Positions 1-8,445 of a stretch of DNA of 25,140 bases are shown here, piece after piece (position 1 is the first letter of the stretch; each line of letters begins with the position of its first letter). The stretch is taken from NCBI GenBank assembly GCA_000934455.1, contig KN886452.1, positions 25,590-50,729 on the forward strand, given 5' to 3'. Origin of the DNA: Apostichopus parvimensis. Lineage: Eukaryota > Echinodermata > Holothuroidea > Aspidochirotida > Stichopodidae. The position numbers and the translations under genes are program-made. The notes under the pieces are model-generated. The model saw only the letters and a list, made by a program, of their open reading frames with translations, was not told the DNA's origin and did not search any database.

Positions 1-478
1 TATATAGTTAACACGTGAATCATGGTAACGTGAAATCATTTAACTTAATGTCGTTGTACTCGCAAGGCTAACTGGCGATACGTGATAAATTGCCCCGACG
101 TGATAATATTTTCAATTCATCCGTTGTTGCAAATAATAATTTTGTAATGTCGTAAAGTTATTGCTTAAATGAAATGTTCAGTGACAGGGGGAAGATCTTA
201 AATTGTTTGCGTATAACCGAGCATGCGCAAATGCCTAAAATAATTTGCCTCAAAAGTCAATCAAGCACATAATCACGAACATACTGGTAAACATTTCATA
301 CAGACGAACCAATACACAAGAGAGACAACAAAGACACGGAGCTGCCGAGGAGAATTACATTACCTATATTCCGCGAAATCAGAGCAAATCATCTCATATT
401 TCAAGATATGCGCTTCTGCTAAAACACATGATATGTACAAATGTGATAGGTGTTTGCGCCCAAATCACATGATCTGGC
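1..478. other. Non-genic AT-rich flank
   Basis: No gene, RNA or recognisable mobile element is visible. The direct repeat ACGTGATAA occurs at 80-88 and 98-106. GCATGCGCA at 221-229 resembles an NRF1 half-site. CATGGTAAC at 21-29 is half of an RFX X-box. Each could be a chance match. Confidence 0.6.
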
Positions 479-505
479 ACCGGAAGTTACTCGTTCATGC
501 GCAGT
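479..505 (+). promoter_or_regulatory. ETS site plus NRF1-like site
   Basis: ACCGGAAGT (479-487) matches the ETS/GABPA consensus. CATGCGCAGT (496-505) contains the NRF1 half-site TGCGCA. In animals these two motifs often occur close together in TATA-less housekeeping promoters. An ATG begins at 506, but its frame closes after 12 codons (MDGETTPPPPPS), so no coding exon is supported. Binding is inferred from motif match only. Confidence 0.3.
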
Positions 506-722
506 ATGGATGGTGAAACTACCCCACCCCCTCCTCCTTCCTAGTTTCATCATAGACTTTAAATTTCATATTTCTGTTATACCACATCTCAAAATAATAA
601 TATTTCATTGCAACGGCCTGACTGGCCAAAAAGTATATATGGTAATTTAGTAAAATTGGCTGATCTGAGACAAGAGGGGTTCTCTCTTAACAATAATTAA
701 AACACTTTTTAACAATGACAGT

Positions 723-872
723 AAATAACAGCCAAAAATACCTCTCTCACTAACACCAGAAAATGAACTGTTGCCGAATGGTGTGGACTCACGTCTGTGA
801 CACGAGATCTGAGGTTTAATTCCTATCTTCGGCTGACGCGTCCCAAAATGACGAAACCGGTGTCGAAGTGGA
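723..872 (+). mobile_element. Degraded tRNA-derived SINE, family 2, copy 1
   Basis: TTGCCGAATGG (771-781) is one base from the pol III A-box pattern TRGYNNARNGG. GGTTTAATTCC (813-823) fits the B-box GGTTCRANTCC with one change. The same ordered blocks (CCGAATGGT, TCACGTCTGTG, a B-box, a CCCAAAA block, then GTCG..GAAGTG) recur at 1364-1496, so this is a dispersed family and not a tRNA gene. The tRNA-like part does not fold into a clean cloverleaf and there is no clear A-rich or simple-repeat tail. The ends are approximate. No functional promoter activity is claimed. Confidence 0.55.
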
Positions 873-955
873 TTTGGTGAGTGGGCTGATTTCAAATCCA
901 TTGTTTGTCTCATTATGCCACACGTGACACATTAACTTCATTATAAACATGGCGA

Positions 956-1300
956 CAGTGGCGGAGCGTCCATACGGACTCAAATGGACTGCTGGCGCCC
1001 TTTTCAGCTTTTTACCACTTTTTACTTATTCGTGATTACATTAGTATTTTTATTGCGCTCTCATCTACCTATTGACATTTGTCACATTTTGTTGGCGATG
1101 ACACCTATTTATTCTTCGTTTATCTGCAAATTAACAAGGCCAGGAGAGGGTCATTTCCGGCGATCTAGGAAGTATCTTTACTCAAAAAATTTCTGTAAGC
1201 TCCGCGCCAACCTGTGATGGCGCTCCGCTTAGATAGTGTCGAAAGCGCCCCTACAGACCATTCTCGCCCCCCTTGACCAATACCCCTAGCTCCGCCACTG
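956..1300. mobile_element. hAT-type MITE with TIRs and target-site duplication
   Basis: The element is 345 bp. It begins CAGTGGCGGAGC (956-967) and ends with the exact reverse complement GCTCCGCCACTG (1289-1300). The flanking octamers catggcga (948-955) and catggcgt (1301-1308) match at 7 of 8 positions. An 8-bp target duplication and a CAGTG terminus are hallmarks of hAT transposons. The interior has no transposase-like frame; a 77-codon frame at 984-1217 has no recognisable domain. The element is therefore non-autonomous and would depend on a hAT transposase in trans. Subterminal GGCGC/GCGCC words recur (around 994, 1204, 1219), as is typical of transposase-binding regions. The one-base TSD mismatch and asymmetric interior suggest it is not very recent. 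Confidence 0.85.
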
Positions 1301-1363
1301 CATGGCGTGGTGGTCCCCTCCAAACAAGGACACCCTCAGAACAATTGAAACATTTCTCGAAGC

Positions 1364-1496
1364 GAAATAACACCCAAAAAGACAATGGCCGAATGGTATA
1401 AATAGATTCACGTCTGTGGGGCACGAGTTGTAAAGTTCAGTCCGTTCCTTCATCCCAAAAAGACAGCAGAAAGACGCAAACAGTCGTGAAGTGCAT
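1364..1496 (+). mobile_element. Degraded tRNA-derived SINE, family 2, copy 2
   Basis: TGGCCGAATGG (1386-1396) matches the A-box pattern exactly, and AGTTCAGTCC (1434-1443) is a decayed B-box. It shares ordered blocks with 723-872, including TCACGTCTGTG and the CCCAAAA/GAAGTG parts of the body. Both copies lie on the + strand, one on each side of the hAT MITE. Divergence between them is high and the boundaries are approximate. Confidence 0.5.
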
Positions 1497-1571
1497 TTGT
1501 TATTGTGTGTTCAAGATATATGGATGCATAGATATATTTGTGTATATACGATACGATACTGGAGTGTTTAT

Positions 1572-1817
1572 GGAGTGTTAGCTCAGTGGTTAACGCCGGT
1601 GCCTTTCAATCATAAGGTCCCCGGTTCGAGTCACTCCCAGATTAATGTATGTCGTCCAGTTACAGAGTTGTTGACAATTAACAATTCATAATCATGGACG
1701 TTTAAATATGAATGTAAGAGACTGACTTCGGTCAGCTTGCGGCTTTGATAAGCCAATGAGGCTTCCTCGCGAGTTCCTGCTTGCAGGAGGATCTAATATA
1801 CAACATACATACATACT
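1572..1817 (+). mobile_element. tRNA-derived SINE, family 1, copy 1
   Basis: The head GGAGTGTTAGCTCAGTGG carries an A-box and is followed by the B-box GGTTCGAGTC (1623-1632). The first seven bases can pair with the CACTCC at 1632-1637 as an acceptor stem. The 3' half of the T-stem is missing in this copy and in the copy at 7746-7991, so the lesion belongs to the family. AAGGTCCCCGGTTCGA resembles the T-arm of metazoan tRNA-Val, but I do not assign the donor firmly. The body (1722-1788) contains four short hairpins in a row, the first being CTGAC-TTCG-GTCAG. The tail is an ATAC microsatellite (1801-1817). The two copies are about 90% identical by eye. It is non-coding and would be mobilised by a LINE in trans. 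Confidence 0.85.
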
Positions 1818-1904
1818 AAACTGGCTTTAGATAATCATTTAGTTAATTAATTATTAAATCCCATCTGATTGCATTAGTTCTGGATCGAGAATATAACATT
1901 TCAT

Positions 1905-2512
1905 ACAGAGTGCGTATATGCAGTAATGATACACCGCTGTCAGTTATACCCACAACGCGTTGATTTAATACGGAAAGTATACATAAAATTACGGACGTAT
2001 GTCACAGAAAGGCACAATATGTTTGTTTTTTGCTTCATTTTTTTTAATTTAATTTTTTATTTGTTGGTGTTTTAGATGGAATCAAATGCATCCATGTAAG
2101 AGTTCGTATACTCAGCAATGAACTGTATACGATTAAATGAAGTAACCCACGATGTGTGTATTTTATAAGGAATATGTTTCGATTGCATAATGTCACAGCA
2201 CTAAATATGTCTGTTTTTACTTGTTGGTGTTTTAGATGGAATACAATGCATTAATGTAAGAGTTCGTATGCTCTGCAATGAACTGCATGCAATTAAATCA
2301 AGTAACACACGAGGTGTGTATTTTATAAGGAATATGTTTCGATTGTATAATGTCACAGAAAAGCACCAAATATGTTTGGTTTCATAAAATGTTGTTGTTA
2401 AATTTTTTTAAATTTTAATCGGATGCAGCTTTGCAATAGTTTCTTGAAGTAACACACAACGCGTGAATTTAATAGAGGTGAACTAGAGGTTAGTCAATTT
2501 CACAGACAAAAA
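1905..2512. repeat. Tandem array of ~160-bp units (about four)
   Basis: Units A (2061-2220) and B (2221-~2390) start with the same 20-base block TTGTTGGTGTTTTAGATGGA. They share TAAGAGTTCGTAT, a CACGA-GTGTGTATTTTATAAGG block and TTTCGATTG-ATAATGTCACAG. A diverged partial unit precedes them (~1905-2060) and another follows (~2391-2512). The outer units share ACAACGCGT where A and B have CACGA[TG]GTGTGT, so A and B look like the younger duplication. The leading unit carries an extra T-rich stretch (~2028-2060). No coding potential is seen. Confidence 0.8.
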
Positions 2513-2759
2513 ACAACAATACCAAACTGTTTTCTTTTTATACGTCACAGCCGAAGATTCTCCGCGCATGATGGCAAGAAGGGGTTCTGGTTCTGTGTGT
2601 ATGTATATAAAACTCACCAAGATTCTTCTGACTGTATAACGACAACTAGGTGGTCAGGTTATGTACTTACAACTTGTCTGTGAATTAACCAACGGAGACA
2701 TGTGACATCGAAGCGCCACTTGTACATTACCTCATAATGACGTAGTCCAATATCATGAA
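2513..2759. other. Non-genic stretch
   Basis: No gene, repeat or RNA is recognised. The sequence is ordinary AT-rich DNA. Confidence 0.5.
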
Positions 2760-2772
2760 AGGTCAAAGGTCA
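2760..2772 (+). promoter_or_regulatory. Perfect DR1 nuclear-receptor element
   Basis: AGGTCA-A-AGGTCA is the exact consensus direct repeat with one-base spacing bound by RXR, HNF4 and COUP-TF family dimers. A 12-base exact match is not expected by chance in 25 kb, though I also scanned for many other motifs. No promoter or exon is recognised beside it, so it would be a distal element if functional. Confidence 0.45.
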
Positions 2773-4448
2773 CAAACAACATCGCAAATCGCTGAAATTT
2801 AAATGGACATTTATCCTCGCGGGAAATTGAGATCTTGTAAAATCAAATCAACGATGTTGTGTTGCCCATGAACAGGAATGAAATACAAACATTGTACGCC
2901 TTAATTGTCAAAATGATTTTTTTTTAGCTGCTGGCGTCAAGAGAGAAGGGATAGAGAGAGAAACATATCTGGTAAATCGTTAAATTTTCTTTGGTTGTTT
3001 TGACAGCCCCAAAAAAACATGATCATAGAAAAAATAAAATAATTCTTAATTTCTTCACTTTTGGTGAATGTTGGTGACACCGAGCTCGACGAACTTAAGG
3101 GCAAACTGATATTTTTTGGTACTCTGGTGTACTTTTCTCTATAGGAGAGACATTTATGTAAGATTTTATAAGAATTGTCATAAAAAATATCGGAAAAAAA
3201 TTAGAGGAGTCTTGGAGGGGAAGGGTGGGGGGTTGAAGAAGAGGGTATGGAGGATGGGGTGCTATTTATATTATCTCACATGAATTTTAATCAGTTGGTC
3301 ATACAGTTTTACATTATTCATGATCAAGGACATACGGTACGGTACATGTTCTAGAAGGATGACGTAACCAAAAATGCTTAAAAATGAAGTACAACCTTAA
3401 CCTGTTTTGCTTCTAATTATATTTGAAAACCCTTGAAAAGCCTTTTATTGAATCTAGACGGCATCTTATATTTATCTCCGTTTCTGAAAAATGTGTTTCT
3501 GAGCGATCATGTCTAACAGTGTTGGTGATTGACACCAGCCTTTTTGTCGTAAAATGAGAAGCGCCCTCTAATTTTCAAGTCACAAATCTTCAGAAGATGT
3601 TACCATCGTCTGGCGTATACAAAATTCATCAACGCATAAAATCTTCTAAATGTTGATCATATTCTCGTTAACTTGGTTTTTTTCTTTAATTTTATTTTGA
3701 TATATCTCTTGATCTTTATTCTTTACTATAGTCCCATCATTATGTAGCTCATTATTTGGGCTACATTTATTTCAAATAAAGAAATAAAAAGTGAGAAACA
3801 TTGAAATGTCACATTTTATTTTATGGCTATTTTCAGGTAAAGAAAGTGGGCACCAATAATTTAAGGAGAAGCACAAAACACTTGTCTTCTGTAACTGGTT
3901 AAGTTTTCAATTATTTGCACACATGAGGTTGGCTCAAGGGAGTGGGGCAAAGGATATGGGGGGGGGGGATAAATGAACGTTGTCACATTCTGAAGCTGTA
4001 TGATATGCACAGTTGCAGTCAAAAATACTATATCTATGACTTTCGCGATAAAATATCTGTCTAACAAAGCTTAAAACACAGTTGCTACCGACGTGTTTGT
4101 ACATGTGTCTTTGTATTTATGTACATGTGTATGCGTGTGTTTGGGTCTATGTTGGTATGCATATAAGCTTAATATGACACGTTCGAATGCTACAATAAAA
4201 ACAAATATCAATCAATATTTAATGTCGATATTTCTTTTAATGCAATTCCAAATTAAGAAGGGTTCATTAGCACACGGATGAGATGTTCTTGTTGTTTGAT
4301 CTATTCAGTGAGTGCCTCGATTGCTTGTGAGGTCATTTTTAGAAGAATTCCTCAGTAAATATGAGAAACCATCTTGGCTGAAATGACCACTCCTATCCCT
4401 TTTGCTAACAATAAATCCCTGACCAAATGCATGTGTTCTTTATTTCTT
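2773..4448. other. Non-genic stretch with low-complexity tracts
   Basis: No exon, RNA or transposon is recognised. The stretch includes T- and A-runs (around 2917-2926 and 3013-3020), a purine-rich GGGG tract at 3215-3260, an 11-base G-run at 3958-3968, and a GT-rich tract at about 4093-4160. A 68-codon minus-strand frame (3861-4067) contains the G-run as PPPPYP and looks fortuitous. Confidence 0.55.
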
Positions 4449-4462
4449 GTTACCATGGTAAT
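4449..4462. promoter_or_regulatory. Near-perfect RFX X-box
   Basis: GTTACCATGGTAAT matches the RFX consensus GTTRCCATGGYAAC at 13 of 14 positions and contains the 12-base palindrome TTACCATGGTAA. In animals RFX factors acting through X-boxes drive ciliary and some immune genes. No flanking gene is recognised, so the target is unknown. Confidence 0.4.
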
Positions 4463-5471
4463 TCAGCCCCATTATTGACAAGTCAAAGATAACACGGTTA
4501 TGATTGACAGAAAAAAAAGTGTATTGTTGCTCATTAAACTGGGTAAATAGACTAAAAGATTAGTACAGATACTGAAATTAGTTCGCATTTATGTAGGAAT
4601 CTAAATAAGCGCTCATGTGACCAAATACAGAATTACTCGAAGTTCTAATTTAAAATATAAATGAAAATCTTTCATTCCTGCACAGATACAATCTCGTCAT
4701 TTTTTTTTATTATAGGACACCTGATCAGGTAACTTAGCCATTTGAAGATAATTAACACAGCATGTAAATATTTCATTACGATTATTTTCGCTTACCAGTT
4801 TAACCCATCTACATAAGATATTTGACTTGGCTGTCCCAAATTCCAAGTTTAGCTTCCCTTCGTTATCCTCCCTGCGAGAGACTCCATTTGATTTTCTTGA
4901 TCACGGGGTGGTCAGTGACATAAGCACCCGTCTATCTTACGGGTCCCTCCGCGCGGCGCCGTAAGAGAGCTTGTCGTCTGCTTGTGTTGTAGAACCAGGG
5001 AACGTGGTGGGCACACGACAGCGGTATAGCTAAAAAAGTGGAAATTAATCCACAGCATAGCTAAACTTGATTAATTTATTTACGATTGATAATAATTGAT
5101 GTTGAACGTAACTTTTCGCTTCAGAGTGTTAAGTAGTCGACTGTATTGTAAAATAAGACCATATGTCTAGCTAGGTGGTTAGGCTTGGCGACAATACTGC
5201 TGTGTTGAATAGAACCAGTACAATGAGACGAATGGCACGTACATGGCAGCGATACAATGGTAATAATAATAGTAATGGTTAGCCTATATATACGCACATC
5301 ATATAGTCTCTGTGTAACGTATACAGTCAGTAGCAACCAAGGGCCCTCGCAAAATGGACACAAATGCGGCTTGCGTTTGATGATACTAACGCAGGAAGTT
5401 AAACCAAAACAATATGTTAGGAATAGGTTGGCATAGTATTGCCTACCATAGCCGTTTTAGACGCAGGTCAA
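4463..5471. other. Non-genic stretch with one GC-rich hairpin
   Basis: No gene is recognised. TCTTACGG (4935-4942) and CCGTAAGA (4959-4966) form a perfect 8-bp inverted repeat around a 16-base GC-rich loop, a local GC island in AT-rich DNA. An 80-codon minus-strand frame at 5121-5363 has no recognisable features. Confidence 0.5.
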
Positions 5472-5494
5472 TGCGCATGCTTCCGGGCCGGAAG
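5472..5494. promoter_or_regulatory. NRF1-like site abutting an inverted ETS pair
   Basis: TGCGCATGC (5472-5480) resembles the NRF1 core. It runs straight into CTTCCGG-G-CCGGAAG (5480-5494), a 15-base palindrome made of two facing ETS cores. Such clusters are typical of CpG-type animal promoters and could work on either strand. No initiating exon with a good context and splice donor is apparent on either side, so this is a candidate element only. Confidence 0.35.
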
Positions 5495-6508
5495 ACGTGT
5501 GGAGTTGTTACACTCTCTCAAAATTGGCCAGTAGCTAATGGAAATAAAATTAACATCAATGTAATACAGAGTCAAAAACAACACTGGTGTTATATACAAA
5601 CCATGTAGGCATATAGTTTATGTTGTATATATGTTTAACCGAAGGTGAACGCGAACCACATGTCCACTAATAGTTGACATTTAAACATAAAAGTGTCTTC
5701 CCTACGTGGATGAAATAAACTTCACAACGTAATATAGACAAATTATTCACAAAATGTATCTTAGAAAATATACAAATATATAAAGTATATATCCTAAATG
5801 AGATGTCGCCTTATAGTTTTACTGTCATACGACGCCACCGAGCCCGCATTCAAGTAATTTACTCTGAACAGATGTAGTATTGTACTAGTTATACATAGTT
5901 ATACAATGTTATACATAGCCTACACACGCCCGTATGACATGCGTGTTGACTTTCTTTAGTGAAAGCCTATACTATAGTGAGACACATCGACCAGTCTGCA
6001 TTATGCTACATAGGCCTATGTAGAATTCATACGTGTAGTAAAGTGTCAGAAAACTGGATGATACATACAACCAGTAAAGAGATGTATGTATGTATGACGT
6101 TTAAGTTTTTGATTTCCTTAAGCAAGTAAGGCCATATTCTAGACCTAACTCATAGAGTGCAATGATACTTTAATTAACGTCAATGGTAGGGGGTTTACAA
6201 TTTTCGTAATCACATTATTTCAAAACCGTTCGATTAATGTGCGGTATAATTAATCTAACAGGCTTACAATCTATTTTATATCTTAAAAACCTATATTTAC
6301 CAAAGTTTCATTATACGTAAAAAAAATTTCCCATTTTTTTCTTACATCCGCATATGATTCTCAACCTTAAATCCCCTGTTGAAGAATTTCCATTGAAATA
6401 CTCAACCGGCCATAATTGGAAGACATTGGTCACGTGTTATGAGGACGTCAAGTCTTGGAGCAATATGAAATGATATATATGCAAGGTTTATTGAATGGAT
6501 GACCATTA
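5495..6508. other. Non-genic stretch with a palindrome and short repeats
   Basis: No gene is recognised. GTTATACATAG-like words repeat at 5886-5920. A perfect 18-base palindrome CTACATAGGCCTATGTAG lies at 6006-6023. An ATGT microsatellite is at 6081-6096. Confidence 0.5.
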
Positions 6509-6551
6509 TATGAATATAATGAATATATGAATATAATGAATATATGAATAC
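6509..6551. repeat. Short 17-18-bp minisatellite
   Basis: TATATGAATATAATGAA repeats about 2.5 times in tandem. It is AT-rich and small, with no function suggested. Confidence 0.75.
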
Positions 6552-6968
6552 TGATGACCGTTCACCTTATCATTTGCCTAATGGGCCCACCCCCCACACC
6601 CGCTCTTATTCTAAGGAAAGGGGGACAACTCTACAAAGAGTGCAGACTACCAGTCCTGATTGTCTTTTCTAATTTCATTGATCCTACCATGATGTACTTG
6701 TTTGACACTAGACCTATACATAGTAACGCATGTGACGATGTACTGTTAGGCTATATACTCTTCCCTGTTACTATGGATATTGAAAGAATTCAAGAAGAAA
6801 AGACCACCCATACAGTTAGAAGATTGGCAAACATCAGCCGTTTACAAATCAATGCCCCATCATGTCATTAAGATAGGCTTCTCTATAGCCTATTGCTCTC
6901 GCCAATATTCAAATGAAAACAAATAGAGTGATAACGATTAACGACCAAGTAATTTATATTGATATGGC

Positions 6969-7022
6969 TTCCCGCCGAAAACTACGACCATAATGGCTGA
7001 CCTCTTGCACCTTATTTCGCGC
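6969..7022. promoter_or_regulatory. Pair of E2F-like sites
   Basis: TTCCCGCC (6969-6976) and TTTCGCGC (7015-7022) both fit the E2F consensus TTTSSCGC or its common variants and lie 46 bp apart in a local CpG cluster. Between them CATAATGG gives an ATG (6992) with A at -3 and G at +4, but that frame stops after 12 codons (MADLLHLISRAA). A cell-cycle promoter is possible; the evidence is motif-only. Confidence 0.25.
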
Positions 7023-7745
7023 GCAGCATGACCCGAATCAAACAAAGTGCGCCCCTTACTTGGGTTCGACTGTAATGATTTCTCGACTTATATTGACCAC
7101 AACACCTATAGGCAGGTTTTGCAACCGCGGGGCACTGTACGCGCTAAACACAGCGTGAAGTTCTCAAAAGGAATGGAATGGTTCTCACTGGGTTCATTTT
7201 GGAGCATTCTTTTCAAAGAAGACTTTTCTTCTTCTTTTTGCCCTTTAAGGAGATCGAAAAGAGCTCGTTTTGTTGGTATATTCAGAATACTGTCAAGGGT
7301 ATATTAAAAAATTTAAAATATGAATAAGGCTTTTTTATTCCCGTTGACTTGTAATGGAATGACCGTTGTACTGTAATGGCATAGCATCTTATATAATTAG
7401 AACGCAAAGTTGGCATAATTTATTCTACCTCATCTTATTTAGGGGGAATTAATACAATATAGGCATATGTTCCTATTTACTTTGTTGACTAGCACAAACC
7501 ACGAGAAATGTAACTTTCATGATGTCTCGACTGATCGTATATATATCCTAGCTGTCCATGTACTTTGTAAATGCCTCTCGTTGAATGCTGCCATTTTGCC
7601 GTTTTTAGTATGTTAGTCAATGGGAGATATTGCTTGCATAGTTTCCATGAAAATGAGGGTGCATGCACTTAATCTATGAAATGTTCAGCTAACATATAAT
7701 TAGCGGTTAAATATCTCATCGCACTTTTTACTCTTTCTGAAATGT
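7023..7745. other. Non-genic stretch
   Basis: No gene is recognised. An open frame at 7047-7307 opens at GTG and has no initiating ATG until well inside; it shows no domain features. The rest is AT-rich. Confidence 0.5.
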
Positions 7746-7991
7746 TATGTATGTATATATTTATATCTTCATGCAAGCAGGAACTCGCGAAGAAGCCGTC
7801 ATTGACTTATCAAAGCCGCAAGCTGACCGAAGTCAGTCTCTTAGATTCATATTTAACGTCCATGTGCATGATTATAAATTGTCAATTGTCAACAACTCTG
7901 TAACTGGACGACATACATTAATCTGGGAGTGACTCAAAACAGGGACCTTATGATTGAAAGGCACCGGCGTTAACCACTGAGCTAACACTCC
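7746..7991 (-). mobile_element. tRNA-derived SINE, family 1, copy 2 (inverted)
   Basis: Read on the minus strand, this copy starts GGAGTGTTAGCTCAGTGG at 7991 and its first 50 bases are identical to the copy at 1572-1817. It has the same missing T-stem half, the same body and the same ATAC-type tail (7746-7757). The B-box is decayed (TTTTGAGTC), so internal transcription is probably weaker. The CTGAC-TTCG-GTCAG hairpin (7823-7836) is unchanged. In the second hairpin one base change (AAGCC to AAGTC) turns a G-C pair into G-U and keeps the stem. The third and fourth hairpins are damaged. No clear target-site duplication was found. Confidence 0.85.
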
Positions 7992-8063
7992 TTTTATATA
8001 CACTTATTTACACTTATATGCATGCACTTTATATACACTTATATACACCTGTTTATATATACT
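7992..8063. repeat. TATACACTTA-type low-complexity tract
   Basis: Imperfect TATACACTTA/TTACACTTA words repeat directly beside the 5' end of the inverted SINE. The SINE may have inserted next to an existing microsatellite. Confidence 0.6.
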
Positions 8064-8306
8064 TCCTAATGTTGCCATACATGCAGGGAGTGAGAGTATA
8101 CATGACTTTAATAAGCGTAAAGTTTTTCTTTGTTTTAGTCTGGGAAATACCAGGTAGTAGCTATGGTTAACCCTGATGTTACATGACATGTGTGATTGAT
8201 GTTCCTTGCCTTTCATGTACTTCTAGGAGATATCGTGCATTTAAGTTCTACTCTCAGTTCGCCGATCCAAGACAATCTTATCTTAATAGGTGAAAAAAAA
8301 ATCACA

Positions 8307-8401
8307 AAATATATGAATAGTCATATATTTAACAGCTTTGAACATTGTTCCAAAGATAGCATGGCCAGACGTAATGGTAAATTTACATATATGTAAATTT
8401 A
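8307..8401. other. Cluster of three inverted repeats
   Basis: Three inverted repeats fit within 95 bp. AAATATATGA / TCATATATTT (8307-8316 and 8321-8330) is a perfect 10-bp stem with a 4-base loop. CTTTGAACA / TGTTCCAAAG (8336-8355) pairs with one bulged C around a single T. 8378-8401 is a perfect 24-base palindrome with half TAAATTTACATA. Each could extrude as a cruciform or fold in RNA. The cluster ends 44 bp before the ATG at 8446. AT-richness makes single palindromes cheap, but three perfect or near-perfect ones in a row are unusual here. Confidence 0.7.
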
Positions 8402-8445
8402 AACTACCCCCCCTGCGCCCCCCAAACAACAACAACAACAACAAT

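Noticed and set aside
984-1217. 77-codon frame within the hAT MITE
   Set aside because: Too short and without transposase motifs; explained by AT-rich MITE interior.
1572-1640. A functional tRNA gene
   Set aside because: The T-stem 3' half is missing, the D-stem is mispaired and the same head is joined to a shared body and ATAC tail elsewhere, so it is a SINE head.
6554-6871. 105-codon + strand frame starting MTVHLIICLMG
   Set aside because: It has an ATG, but starts at the edge of an AT minisatellite and shows no domain, no GC rise and no splice or promoter context. A chance frame is more likely.
7047-7307. 86-codon + strand frame just after the E2F pair
   Set aside because: It opens at GTG, not ATG, and the Ser/Phe-rich end is explained by a TTCTTCTTC tract.
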